Assembly (NCBI GenBank): GCA_021822495.1
Contig: JAKAQO010000008.1
Location: forward strand, 43,207 to 107,206
Reading direction: 5' to 3'
Origin: a bacterium
GTDB lineage: Bacteria; Elusimicrobiota; Elusimicrobia; UBA1565; UBA9628
DNA: 64,000 nt
Shown: positions 27,350-35,698 of the stretch, piece after piece
How positions within the stretch are numbered: position 1 is the stretch's first letter
Layout of the letters: every line of letters begins with the position of its first letter
Notes under the pieces: model-generated
What the model saw: the letters and a program-made list of their open reading frames with translations, nothing else
What the model was told of the DNA's origin: nothing
The model's database searches: none
Program-made: the position numbers and the translations under genes

Positions 27350-28098
27350 AAGAAAAGCGTTTTCCCACCCATTCTTACTTTTATCTTCCGTTCCTCCTTT
27401 TACTTTCTGCTTCCGCCTCGGCCCAACAAAATTTAGCCGCTCAAGCTCGACAAAAATATGATGCGGGCAATTACGCGGCGTCCGCCGTTTTATTTCAAAA
27501 TGCCATTGAAAAGTCTCCCGAAAATCCATTCTTGCAGTATGACTTAGGAAACGCCCTATTTAAATCTGGAAAGCTGGGAGAAGCCATCGTCTCCTATCAA
27601 AGGGCTTTTGATCTCATGCCACGCAATTCCGACATTCGCTATAATTTGGCTTTTGCGCTTAAGAGAGCGGGGGAAGACCTCGTTCCCTCCGGCATTCCGC
27701 CCATTCTCTTTTATCTTTTCTATTGGCTTAGCCTTAAAGAGCTCTCCGGTTTTTTCTGGGTTTTTACCTGGATACTTCTTCTATCCGCAGGAATTTGGAT
27801 TAAAATGAAAAAGCCCGCGCCGTTACGACCTCTTCTCTCAATTTCTCTCACCCTTTGTTCCATTTTTGGAATTTGGTGGGGAATCCGGTTCTTGCTTGAA
27901 CCGAATGCCCTGGGAGTCATCGTGACCCAAACAGCGGAAGTCCGCAGCGGCCCCGGAGAATCTTTTTCGGTTAATTTCACCGCGCCCGAGGGCCGCCGGG
28001 TTGAAATATTGTCGGAAAGTTCCGGCTGGATCGAAGTCGGACTTTTAAAAGAGGGATCCCGTGGTTGGGTTTCCACAAAGGACGTTGAAAAAATTTAG
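27346..28098 (+). CDS. batE: BatE-like TPR/SH3 membrane protein
   Basis: This 250-residue protein has a signal peptide (FLLLLSASASAQ), two to three TPRs (YDAGNYAASAVLFQNAI, NPFLQYDLGNALFKSGKLGEAIVSYQRA), two membrane helices near residues 120 and 155, and a C-terminal bacterial SH3 domain (VTQTAEVRSGPGESFSVNF). This is the BatE layout. It overlaps batD by 4 bp and closes the seven-gene MoxR/Bat cluster; an AGGAGG 5 bp after its stop belongs to the next gene. Confidence 0.85.
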   Translation: MKEKRFPTHSYFYLPFLLLLSASASAQQNLAAQARQKYDAGNYAASAVLFQNAIEKSPENPFLQYDLGNALFKSGKLGEAIVSYQRAFDLMPRNSDIRYNLAFALKRAGEDLVPSGIPPILFYLFYWLSLKELSGFFWVFTWILLLSAGIWIKMKKPAPLRPLLSISLTLCSIFGIWWGIRFLLEPNALGVIVTQTAEVRSGPGESFSVNFTAPEGRRVEILSESSGWIEVGLLKEGSRGWVSTKDVEKI

Positions 28099-28110
28099 GA
28101 GGATATCGTC

Positions 28111-29511
28111 ATGAATAACGCCCATCCGTTTCGCATCGAAAAAGATTCCTTGGGGGAAAAAGAAGTTCCAGCCGTAGCCTATTACGGGGTTCAAACCCAA
28201 CGCGCGGTCGAGAATTTTCCTGTTTCCGGACTCAAAGCCCATCCCGCCTTGATTTTCGCCTACGCCGCGGTAAAAAAAGCCTGCGCCATGGCCAACCGGG
28301 AGATTCAAGCTCTTCCCGAGGAAAAGGCCTCTGTCATCATCAAAGCCGCCGATGAAATTCTCTCGGGACAATGGAAAGAACAATTTGTCATTGACGTCTA
28401 TCAAGCCGGCGCCGGCACTTCGTTTAACATGAATACAAATGAGGTGATCGCCAATCGCGCAGCTGAAATGCTGGGGAAACCTTTAGGAAAATACGATTTC
28501 ATTCATCCCAACGATCACGTCAACATGGCCCAATCCACCAACGACACCTTTCCCACGGCCTCCTATGTCGCGGTATTTTCAGAAATTAAAAAACTTCTCC
28601 CGATTCTCGACTCACTGACTAAAGCCTTCCTAGACAAGGGAGAAGAATTCAAAGACATCGTCAAAACCGCCCGCACTCATTTGCAGGACGCCGTTCCCAT
28701 TACGCTGGGGCAAGAATTTAAAGCCTATGGAGAAGCCTTAAAAGCCTGCCGCTCGGAAATTAGTCGAAGGTCCGAACTTCTCGCCCATGTCGCTTTGGGC
28801 GGAACCGCCGCCGGAACCGGAGCCAACACCTTGCCTCATTTTAGAGAAAAAGCCGTGGCTCATTTAGCCGCGATTACCCATCTTCCCTTGGTCCCAGCTC
28901 ATGACCCCAGAATGGCGCTTCAAAGCCATCAGCCGCTACTTGCCGTTTCAAGCGCGCTTAAGGAACTCGCTTCTGAGCTCATTCGCATCGCCAATGACTT
29001 GCGCCTTCTTTGTTCGGGACCGACCACCGGCTTTGCGGAAATTGTCTTGCCCGCAGTCCAGCCGGGATCTTCCATCATGCCGGGAAAAGTAAACCCCTCG
29101 ATTCTCGAATGCCTCAACATGGTTTGTTTTCAAATCGTGGGGAGAGATTCCGCCGTTTCTCTCTGCGCACAAGCGGGTCAAATGGATTTAAACGTCATGA
29201 CCCCTTTAACCACTTATAATCTTCTTGATTCTCTAAGTCTCTTGATTAACTTTCTTCCTGTAGTCGAGAAAAAATGTATCGCGGGAATTGTCTGCGACAA
29301 GGAAAAATGCTCCCACTATTTCGAGCAAAACCCATCCTTGGCGACCCTCTTAAACCCCAAAATCGGCTACGCCCGCGCCGCGGAAGTGTTCAAAGAAGCG
29401 GTGGCCAAGAAAACGACGATCCCTAAAATCGTCCTCGCCCGCAAATTAGTCGAGGAAAAAGAGCTTGCTGAAATTCTCGACCCCAAAAAAGCCGTCGGAA
29501 TCCTCGATTAA
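28111..29511 (+). CDS. aspA: Aspartate ammonia-lyase
   Basis: It deaminates aspartate to fumarate and ammonia in the cytosol. The fumarase/aspartase signature GSSIMPGKVNPS is at about residue 318. The N-terminal features (RIEKDSLGEKEVPA, YYGVQTQRAVENF, YQAGAGTSFNMNTNEV) match aspartase more closely than class II fumarase, because fumarases usually have ERDTFG and SGTQTNMN variants. Length of 466 is typical. A strong AGGAGGATATCGTC ribosome-binding site precedes the ATG. Fumarase activity is the main alternative. Confidence 0.87.
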   Translation: MNNAHPFRIEKDSLGEKEVPAVAYYGVQTQRAVENFPVSGLKAHPALIFAYAAVKKACAMANREIQALPEEKASVIIKAADEILSGQWKEQFVIDVYQAGAGTSFNMNTNEVIANRAAEMLGKPLGKYDFIHPNDHVNMAQSTNDTFPTASYVAVFSEIKKLLPILDSLTKAFLDKGEEFKDIVKTARTHLQDAVPITLGQEFKAYGEALKACRSEISRRSELLAHVALGGTAAGTGANTLPHFREKAVAHLAAITHLPLVPAHDPRMALQSHQPLLAVSSALKELASELIRIANDLRLLCSGPTTGFAEIVLPAVQPGSSIMPGKVNPSILECLNMVCFQIVGRDSAVSLCAQAGQMDLNVMTPLTTYNLLDSLSLLINFLPVVEKKCIAGIVCDKEKCSHYFEQNPSLATLLNPKIGYARAAEVFKEAVAKKTTIPKIVLARKLVEEKELAEILDPKKAVGILD

Positions 29512-29516
29512 GATAC

Positions 29517-30005
29517 ATGAGCGAACTCTCCTATTTCCCAGGCGCTATCAACCGAGAGGATTACGCAAAAAAAATCGAAACTCTTTTTTCCGAGTATTTG
29601 GAAAGAAACGGTCTGCGATTGACCTCTCCGCGCCGAAAAATACTGGCCTGTTTTCTTAAAGCCGAAAGGCATCTTAATCAAGAAGAAATCTATCAAGCCC
29701 TCCGCTCCCAGGGAATCGGCCGCGCAACCGTCTTTAGGACTATTAAAATGCTCGAGGACTCAAACCTCTTAAGCCGCATCGCCGGCATTTCCGGGCCGCC
29801 AAGGTTTGAAGTTCATTTCGAGCGCCCCCATCATGATCATTTGGTCTGCATCTCCTGCGGGAGCATTCAGGAAATTCAATGGCCGGAGCTTGAAAAAATT
29901 CAGGAAGCAGCGTGCCGCAAAATAGGGTTTACCATTAAATGGCACCGCCATGAGATATTTGGATTCTGCGAAAAATGCGCGGCGAGAAGAAACAAAAATG
30001 AGTGA
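29517..30005 (+). CDS. Fur-family metalloregulator
   Basis: This 162-residue protein has the Fur winged helix (LRLTSPRRKILACFLKAERHLNQEEIYQAL, then GRATVFRTIKML), with the HHDH-type metal site (ERPHHDHLVCISCG) near residue 105 and a second Cys pair CEKC at the C-terminus. Both CxxC motifs of the structural zinc site are present. It could be Fur, Zur or PerR; the sequence does not decide which. It starts 6 bp after aspA and overlaps miaB by 8 bp. Confidence 0.9.
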   Translation: MSELSYFPGAINREDYAKKIETLFSEYLERNGLRLTSPRRKILACFLKAERHLNQEEIYQALRSQGIGRATVFRTIKMLEDSNLLSRIAGISGPPRFEVHFERPHHDHLVCISCGSIQEIQWPELEKIQEAACRKIGFTIKWHRHEIFGFCEKCAARRNKNE

Positions 30006-31329
30006 GCCCATCACAATATCTTCGCTGAAAGTTTTTATCAAAAAACCTAAAATTCATGTCGTCAGTTTCGGATGTCAAATGTCCTTTGCCGATTCCTCTG
30101 AAATGGCTCAGTCTTTTTTAGATAAGGGCTTTTCATCCGGAGAATCCCTGGAAACGGCGGACGCCGTCGTCATTTCTACCTGCACGGTGCGCCAGCACGC
30201 GGAAGACCGCGCCATTTCTTTTATCGGAAGACTACGGAAATGGAAAAAACAAAAACCCCATCGTCTCCTAGTCGTCGCCGGATGCGCGGCCGAACGGCTT
30301 GGCCCCAAGCTCAAGGAGCGCTTTCCTCACGTCGATTTAGTCATCGGCGCCAAATCAATAGAGAGTTTCTCTAAAATCATCGAGGACGTCTTGTCGGAAA
30401 AATTTGATCTCGCCTCCGAAAGCGCCACTGATTTTCCCCAAACGCCTATTTCTACGCAAGGAGCTGCTGCCTGCGATTTTGTGACGATTATGCGGGGATG
30501 TAATTATTCTTGCTCTTATTGTATCGTCCCTTCGGTTCGAGGACGAGAAAAATATCGTCCGGTTCAAATCATTATTGAAGAAGTTATATCCAAGATCGAA
30601 GCGGGGGTGAAAGAAATCACTCTTCTGGGGCAAACCGTCAATAGTTATCAATCCGAATATCAAGGAAAAACCGTCAAATTCCCCGAGCTCTTAAGAATTC
30701 TTGATGAAACCAAAGGGCTCAAACGCCTCCGGTTCATGAGCCCGCACCCTTATTACGTGACGAAAGAAATGATTTCCGTCTTTAGAGACTGCCCAACGGT
30801 CTGCAACTATCTTCATTTACCCCTTCAATCCGGTTCCAACCGTATTTTGAAGATGATGCGCCGTAATTATACCAGAGAACTTTTCATGGAAAAAATTTTG
30901 ATGTTGAAATCAGAACTCCCCAATCTCGTCCTATCCACCGATATCATCGTAGGTTTTCCCACCGAAACGGAAACGGATTTCGACGAAACCTTGTCCTTAA
31001 TCAAGGATTTTCAACCGGCCTGGATTTATTCCTTCAAATATTCTCCGCGTCCTGGAACTCTTTCCTCAACCGAAAACCCTGATGATGTCCCGTCTGCCGT
31101 CAAAGAGGAGCGTCTGGCCCGATTAAACAATCTCGCTCGAGAAATCGGACGAAAAGCCCTCCAAGGGAAAGTCGGACAAACAGTCGAGGTCCTTGAAGAA
31201 AATGAAAATTTTGGGCGCACAAGGGACGGCTTTAAGGTAAAATGGAAGGGTGGGGACAAGAGTGTCGGAGAAGTTCATTCCGTTAAGATTGTCGACGCAT
31301 CAGACTTTCTTCTCATAGGAGAAAAATAA
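29998..31329 (+). CDS. miaB: tRNA-2-methylthio-N6-dimethylallyladenosine synthase
   Basis: This radical-SAM methylthiotransferase adds the 2-methylthio group to i6A37 in tRNA. The N-terminal cluster cysteines are in FGCQMS, STCTVR and AGCAAE. The radical-SAM motif GCNYSCSYCIVPSVRGRE (CxxxCxxC) is near residue 165, and a TRAM domain ends the protein. I chose the ATG at 29998, which gives 443 residues and a short overlap with the Fur gene. The ORF-track start 16 codons earlier lies deep in that gene. miaA, which makes its substrate, is two genes downstream. Confidence 0.93.
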   Translation: MSEPITISSLKVFIKKPKIHVVSFGCQMSFADSSEMAQSFLDKGFSSGESLETADAVVISTCTVRQHAEDRAISFIGRLRKWKKQKPHRLLVVAGCAAERLGPKLKERFPHVDLVIGAKSIESFSKIIEDVLSEKFDLASESATDFPQTPISTQGAAACDFVTIMRGCNYSCSYCIVPSVRGREKYRPVQIIIEEVISKIEAGVKEITLLGQTVNSYQSEYQGKTVKFPELLRILDETKGLKRLRFMSPHPYYVTKEMISVFRDCPTVCNYLHLPLQSGSNRILKMMRRNYTRELFMEKILMLKSELPNLVLSTDIIVGFPTETETDFDETLSLIKDFQPAWIYSFKYSPRPGTLSSTENPDDVPSAVKEERLARLNNLAREIGRKALQGKVGQTVEVLEENENFGRTRDGFKVKWKGGDKSVGEVHSVKIVDASDFLLIGEK

Positions 31330-31330
31330 A

Positions 31331-31828
31331 ATGAATCACAAACACCAAGGAGCCGAACGCCGCAAGCATCCGCGTTTTAATATCATGGAGGGAATGGTCG
31401 AACCGATTTCCATTCAATTCGGCCCGGACGCCCATCCCAACCCGCATGAGGCTCATTCGCCGACTCAGCCCGCCATTCTCACGGATTTGTCCGCCGGGGG
31501 AATGTCCTTAATCGTTTTTTTAGAGCCCCCCAAGGCCAAGAAATTCGAGATGGTCATTAATCTTCCCGGACTTAAAAGAATTCCAATCGAGGGGGAAATC
31601 GTCAGCGTCAATTCCAAGGGAGAAACCCATAAGGTGGGAATTTCTTTTACAAAAATCAGTTCCAAGCATCAAAAAGAACTCATTCAAATGGCGGAAGACG
31701 ACCTCGACTGCGAAACAAGGATTTCCCTTCGGCTTCCAGAAGTCTGCATTCCGGGCTGTTCCTTTCATTGTCTTTGCGTTAAAAACCACAAAGGGCCTTA
31801 TTGGAAAGAATCCACGCTCAAATCCTAA
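31331..31828 (+). CDS. PilZ-domain protein
   Basis: This 165-residue protein has the c-di-GMP-binding PilZ signature: RRKHPRF near residue 11 (RxxxR) and LTDLSAGGMSL near 51 (DxSxxG). The rest of the barrel contains VEGEIVSVN-type strands. A Cys-rich tail (PGCSFHCLCVKN) follows, which is unusual. PilZ proteins couple c-di-GMP to motility or envelope functions. It sits between miaB and miaA and its 3' end overlaps the miaA start by 28 bp. The neighbours do not explain it. Confidence 0.85.
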   Translation: MNHKHQGAERRKHPRFNIMEGMVEPISIQFGPDAHPNPHEAHSPTQPAILTDLSAGGMSLIVFLEPPKAKKFEMVINLPGLKRIPIEGEIVSVNSKGETHKVGISFTKISSKHQKELIQMAEDDLDCETRISLRLPEVCIPGCSFHCLCVKNHKGPYWKESTLKS

Positions 31829-32769
31829 AAACGCGCGGAGGTTGTATCGCCGTCGTCGGTCCAACAGGTTCCGGGAAGACGAAACTTGCCGTTTCGCTGG
31901 CTCGCGAGTTTAACGGGGAAGTAGTGTCGGCCGATTCGCGTCAAATTTACAAGTCGCTTGACGCCGGCACGGCTAAGCCACTTCTTGACGAAAAAGGCCG
32001 CATCGAGGAAATTCCCTACCATCTGGTGGATTTTTTAGATCCCAAAAAACCCTTTGACGCGGGAAGTTTCGCCGCCATGGCAAAACCCATTCTTGCGAAA
32101 ATAAAAAATGAAAATCGCCTTCCCATTATCGCTGGAGGGACAGGGCTCTATGTTAAGGCTCTTTCGCAAGGATTATCGCCTCTTCCTAAGGCCGACGCGC
32201 GCATTCGCGCCGAACTTCTTCAAATTTCAAAAGAGAAAGGTCGTGCATTTTTGCACCAAGAGCTTGAGAAAATTGATCCTCTCGCGGCGCGCCGTATTCC
32301 CGCCAATAATATCCAAAGAGTCATTCGCGCGATCGAGGTCCATCGAATCAGCGGACGCCCTCTGTCGGATTTTTGGAAGGAAGAAAACGAAAACACGGAA
32401 GAATTCATCACCCTCCGCATTGAATGGCCAGTTGAAATTTTAAAGCAAAAACTCAAAGAGAGATGCCGGCGCATGTGGCCGCAAATTCTTAAAGAAACCG
32501 CCCATCTCATTCCAAGATTTTACTCTGGAGAAGAGCCGGGATTTCAAAGTCTCGGTTACCCGCAAGCCGTTCGCTGTCTTCAAGGAAAAATGTCATCTGA
32601 AGCGGGGCTACTTGAATTCATCAAGGAAACCCTGACCTACGCTAAAAGACAGCGCACCTGGTTTAGGCATCAGATTAAGGGCCCGGTGTTTGAAATCGCC
32701 GGACAAGAATCCGAACTCATGTTTTCTCAAGCCGCCAAAATTCTTCGCCAAGAGGGTATCGCCCGATGA
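31801..32769 (+). CDS. miaA: tRNA dimethylallyltransferase
   Basis: It transfers the dimethylallyl group to A37 of tRNAs reading UNN codons. P-loop VVGPTGSGKTKLA is near residue 18; DSRQIYKSLDAGTAKP near 41 and GGTGLYVKAL near 107 are hallmark motifs. It starts with TTG at 31801, inside the PilZ gene; no better start exists before the P-loop. Length of 322 is normal. Stop overlaps hflX (ATGA). Confidence 0.93.
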   Translation: MERIHAQILKTRGGCIAVVGPTGSGKTKLAVSLAREFNGEVVSADSRQIYKSLDAGTAKPLLDEKGRIEEIPYHLVDFLDPKKPFDAGSFAAMAKPILAKIKNENRLPIIAGGTGLYVKALSQGLSPLPKADARIRAELLQISKEKGRAFLHQELEKIDPLAARRIPANNIQRVIRAIEVHRISGRPLSDFWKEENENTEEFITLRIEWPVEILKQKLKERCRRMWPQILKETAHLIPRFYSGEEPGFQSLGYPQAVRCLQGKMSSEAGLLEFIKETLTYAKRQRTWFRHQIKGPVFEIAGQESELMFSQAAKILRQEGIAR

Positions 32770-33926
32770 ACCACGAGCCGCAAAAAGGATTTACTCGTTT
32801 CTTTGAGAATAAATCATTTGAGCGAATCATCTTGGTCGGCGTCGGCCTTAAACGGGAATTTGACGCCATGGAATCAAGCCTCTCCGAACTCGAGCGTTTA
32901 ACGGAAACCGCGGGCGGGACCGTCGCGGAAAAATTTTATCAATTGGTCGAGCGTTACCACCCAGCGACCTTGCTTGGGCGCGGCAAAATCCTGGAGATTG
33001 CCTCCGCCTGCCAAAGGCTCAAATCCTCGACCGTGATTTTCGATCACGATTTAACCGCCGCCCAACAAAAAAACATCGAATCACTTTGTCGCGCCAAAGT
33101 GCTCGACCGCTCGCGCCTGATTTTGGATATCTTCGCCAAAAGAGCGCAAACCAGCGAGGGAAAAATTCAAGTAGAACTGGCGCAGCTCTCGTATCTTTTG
33201 CCGCGCTTGACCGGATCCTGGAGAGGATTTTCCCAACAAGTGGGGGGAATTGGAACCCGCGGCCCTGGAGAGAGAAAATTGGAATATGAGAAACGCCATA
33301 TTCAGCTTCGCATCCGGCATTTGAAAAGGGATATTGAAAGAGTCAAATCAAGCCGCCTAGTTCGTCGAAAAAAGCGTTTGGAAGGAAATGAAAAGCAAAT
33401 CGCCATCATCGGATACACCAACGCCGGAAAGTCAACGCTCCTTAACGCCTTAAGCAAAACCACGAAAACAGTTTACGCCGACGATAAGCTCTTCGCGACT
33501 TTAGACCCGCATTCCCGAAAAATCCGCTTGCCGGGGGAAACCTTCGCCGTTTTAACCGATACCGTCGGCTTTATTCAACGCCTCCCCACCGCCTTGATAG
33601 CGGCCTTTCATTCGACTCTTGAGGAAATTCCCCAGGCGGATTGTCTCTTGATTGTCTCGGACGCCAATTCAAAAGATATTGAAACTCAAGACCAATCCGT
33701 CATTCAAACTCTTGAACAGCTGAAAGCCGAAAAAATCCCCCAAGTTAAAATCCTTAATAAAGCGGACACGCTGGATTTCCAAAAACGCGCGGCATTAAAT
33801 GCAAGATATCCAGACCGTTTGCTGGTCTCGGCGAAAACGGGAGAAGGATTCGATTTATTGCTAAAACAAATTACGGAAACGCTCCAAGCTCATCCTTTCC
33901 TAAGTTCTCAGGATTTGGTTAAATAG
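32766..33926 (+). CDS. hflX: GTPase HflX
   Basis: This ribosome-associated GTPase splits stalled or stress-inactivated 70S ribosomes. The N-terminal HflX domain contains PATLLGRGKILEI and the conserved loop GGIGTRGPGERKLE (about 160). The G domain has GYTNAGKSTLLNAL (G1), DTVGFIQRLP (G3) and NKAD (G4). Length of 386 is usual. Adjacency to miaA is widespread in bacteria. Confidence 0.94.
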   Translation: MNHEPQKGFTRFFENKSFERIILVGVGLKREFDAMESSLSELERLTETAGGTVAEKFYQLVERYHPATLLGRGKILEIASACQRLKSSTVIFDHDLTAAQQKNIESLCRAKVLDRSRLILDIFAKRAQTSEGKIQVELAQLSYLLPRLTGSWRGFSQQVGGIGTRGPGERKLEYEKRHIQLRIRHLKRDIERVKSSRLVRRKKRLEGNEKQIAIIGYTNAGKSTLLNALSKTTKTVYADDKLFATLDPHSRKIRLPGETFAVLTDTVGFIQRLPTALIAAFHSTLEEIPQADCLLIVSDANSKDIETQDQSVIQTLEQLKAEKIPQVKILNKADTLDFQKRAALNARYPDRLLVSAKTGEGFDLLLKQITETLQAHPFLSSQDLVK

Positions 33927-33930
33927 ATTC

Positions 33931-34488
33931 ATGGCCAAAGCCAAAGAACCGAAAGATTTGGAAGTTCGCATCTATTCTCTGGCGACCATGGTCAATGAAG
34001 CCATTATTTTCTTGGAAGAACTCAGCGGAAACCGACTTCTCCCCATCTGGATTGGCATCGCTGAAAGCCAAGCCATCGCCATTCGTTTCTCCGGAATCGT
34101 CCTGCCCAGGCCCCTCACACACGATCTGCTCGTTTCAGCAATTAAAACTCTGGGGTATTCCGTCGATAAAGCCGTGATCTCCGATATAAAAGAAAATACA
34201 TTTTACGCGAGAGTTCATATCCATAAAGGAAATTCCTCAATTACATTGGATGCTCGTCCCTCGGACGCAATTGCGGTGGCCGTTCGCGTGGGATGCCCTA
34301 TTTACGTCGATAGCGGCGTTTTTGATCGTTGCCAAACCCTCGCGAAACCCATCACGGAAGAGGAAGTTTCTAAATTTAAAGACGAACTAAAAAATCTAAA
34401 ACCGGAAGACATTTTTAAGGACCTTGAAAAGAAGAAAGATGACGGCGGAGAGAACCCTCCGCAGTCGTCTGAGGAGTCGCGGTCATGA
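33931..34488 (+). CDS. Bifunctional nuclease family protein (DUF151)
   Basis: This 185-residue protein matches the BFN/DUF151 family: LLPIWIGIAESQAIAIRFSG (about residue 35), RPLTHDLL (about 60), and DARPSDAIAVAVRVGCPIYVD (about 110). Family members are reported to have RNase/DNase activity or to assist transcription elongation; physiological role here is unknown. The C-terminus is acidic and lysine-rich. It starts 5 bp after hflX and its stop overlaps the HU/IHF start. Confidence 0.88.
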   Translation: MAKAKEPKDLEVRIYSLATMVNEAIIFLEELSGNRLLPIWIGIAESQAIAIRFSGIVLPRPLTHDLLVSAIKTLGYSVDKAVISDIKENTFYARVHIHKGNSSITLDARPSDAIAVAVRVGCPIYVDSGVFDRCQTLAKPITEEEVSKFKDELKNLKPEDIFKDLEKKKDDGGENPPQSSEESRS

Positions 34489-34748
34489 ATAGATTGGACG
34501 TCATCAAAGCCGTTGCAAAAACTCTCAGCGCGAAAAGCGAAGCGGTTGCGGCCGTGGAAACCGCTTTTCAGGCGATAGGCGAGGCTTTACGAAAAGATGA
34601 AAAAGTCGTCATCTCGAACTTCGGAACTTTCCGCGTTAAATACAGGAAAGCCCGCTCGGGACGGAACCCAAAAACCGGGGCGTCGGTCTCGGTTCCCGAA
34701 CGCAGAAGCGTCCGCTTTAAGGCTTCGCGCAATCTACTGAACCCTTAG
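34485..34748 (+). CDS. HU/IHF-family DNA-binding protein
   Basis: This 87-residue histone-like protein has the classic layout: two N-terminal helices, then FGTFRVKYRKARSGRNPKTGASVSVPERRSVRFKAS, of which the arm motif GRNPKTG inserts into the DNA minor groove. It bends and compacts DNA as a dimer. IHF-alpha versus HU cannot be separated. It is followed 4 bp later by a MerR-type gene, an arrangement common for ihfA in several phyla. Confidence 0.93.
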   Translation: MNRLDVIKAVAKTLSAKSEAVAAVETAFQAIGEALRKDEKVVISNFGTFRVKYRKARSGRNPKTGASVSVPERRSVRFKASRNLLNP

Positions 34749-34752
34749 CGGA

Positions 34753-35133
34753 ATGTCGGATTTGCTAGGGGCTTTGCCCGATAAAAAATTTTTTACCATG
34801 GGCGAGGTTTGCCGTTTCTGCCAAATTAAATCCTATACGCTGAGATATTGGGAAAAACGCGTCGGCTTCCCTCGCCCCTCGCGAAGGCCGAGCGGCCACC
34901 GCCGTTATGAGCGCAAGGATCTCATTTCTCTTCTTCGACTCAAAGACCTCATCATCGATCAGAAAGTGACCTTGGTTGGAGCGCGAAAAACTTTTTTAAA
35001 GGAATCAAAAAACGGAAAAAAGACCCAGCCCCTCGGCTCTAATATTTTCGCGACGCCTGACCATTCATTTTTTAAAACCTTGGAGGAAATTCGTCAAGAA
35101 TTGCGCGCCACGATCAAGGAACTTTCATCCTGA
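34753..35133 (+). CDS. MerR-family transcriptional regulator
   Basis: This 126-residue protein starts with a MerR winged helix (FTMGEVCRFCQIKSYTLRYWEKR, then RRPSGHRRYERKDL). The short helical remainder has no metal-binding cysteines typical of metal sensors. The IKSYTLRYWE variant resembles the regulator often paired with ihfA. Target is unknown. It closes the miaB-to-merR run and is followed by the tRNA-Pro pair. Confidence 0.9.
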   Translation: MSDLLGALPDKKFFTMGEVCRFCQIKSYTLRYWEKRVGFPRPSRRPSGHRRYERKDLISLLRLKDLIIDQKVTLVGARKTFLKESKNGKKTQPLGSNIFATPDHSFFKTLEEIRQELRATIKELSS

Positions 35134-35165
35134 TTCAAATTTTTATAGAGTATGGAGCTTTGGTT

Positions 35166-35185
35166 TTGTGGTGACTGGACCACAA
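35166..35185. other. Inverted repeat upstream of tRNA genes
   Basis: TTGTGGT and ACCACAA form a perfect 7-bp inverted repeat around a 6-nt centre, between the MerR gene and tRNA-Pro(GGG). No T tract follows, so it is not a good terminator. It could be an operator, perhaps for the adjacent MerR regulator, or chance. Confidence 0.35.
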
Positions 35186-35224
35186 TGGTCGTCTGCGGGC
35201 AAAGTATGGGGTTCCGCGATTTTG

Positions 35225-35296
35225 CGGGGACTGGCTCAATGGTAGAGCGCTCCCTTGGGGTGGGAGAGACTCCGGGTTCGATTCCCGGGTCCCCGA
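35225..35296 (+). tRNA. tRNA-Pro (anticodon GGG)
   Basis: The full cloverleaf is visible: acceptor CGGGGAC/GTCCCCG, D stem GCTC/GAGC, anticodon stem CTCCC/GGGAG with loop TTGGGGT (anticodon GGG), T arm CCGGG-TTCGATT-CCCGG. The discriminator is A. The 3' CCA is not encoded (TGT follows). Confidence 0.96.
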
Positions 35297-35319
35297 TGTT
35301 TTATCGGCATCTATTTTCA

Positions 35320-35392
35320 CGGGGCATAGCTCAATTGGCAGAGCGCTTGGTTCGGGACCAAGAGGTTCTGAGTTCAAATCTCAGTGCCCCGA
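35320..35392 (+). tRNA. tRNA-Pro (anticodon CGG)
   Basis: Acceptor CGGGGCA/TGCCCCG, D stem GCTC/GAGC, anticodon stem CTTGG/CCAAG with loop TTCGGGA (anticodon CGG), T arm CTGAG-TTCAAAT-CTCAG, discriminator A. No encoded CCA. It lies 23 bp after tRNA-Pro(GGG) and ends 7 bp before the acylphosphatase start, so the mRNA may be processed from a shared transcript. Confidence 0.96.
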
Positions 35393-35399
35393 GCTTTAG

Positions 35400-35672
35400 A
35401 TGAAAAGGGTCCATTTTACCGCCAGTGGAGAGGTCCAAGGAGTGGGATTACGCTGGTCGGTTCAAGAGATGGCTCAAAGTCTCGGGTTATCAGGGTGGAT
35501 TCGCAATAGAGAAGATGGGATGGTTGAGGGAGAAGTTCAAGGCACGGACCCAAAAATTGGAGAATTTATGAAAAATTTGAAAGCCGGTCCGGGACGCGCA
35601 AGAATCGAGACCCTCATTCAAGAAGCGCGACCCATTCAAAAACTAGAATCGGGGTTTGATATTCGCCGTTAA
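35400..35672 (+). CDS. acyP: Acylphosphatase
   Basis: It hydrolyses carboxyl-phosphate bonds such as acetyl phosphate. At 90 residues it has the family signatures: GEVQGVGLRWSVQEMA (P-loop-like with the catalytic Arg of GxRW/FR at about 18) and GLSGWIRNREDGMVEGEVQG with the catalytic Asn (about 36). It directly follows the tRNA pair, with the ATG only 7 bp from the tRNA 3' end. Confidence 0.93.
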   Translation: MKRVHFTASGEVQGVGLRWSVQEMAQSLGLSGWIRNREDGMVEGEVQGTDPKIGEFMKNLKAGPGRARIETLIQEARPIQKLESGFDIRR

Positions 35673-35698
35673 GGCCCCGCGACACGATAGGAGAACGC

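Noticed and set aside
28111-29511. Call as class II fumarase (fumC)
   Set aside because: The QAGAGTSFNMNTNEV segment and the N-terminus fit aspartase better; fumarases normally have SGTQTNMN-type wording. Kept as an alternative only.
35152-35403. 83-residue ORF upstream of acyP
   Set aside because: It runs through both tRNA-Pro genes, so it is not coding.
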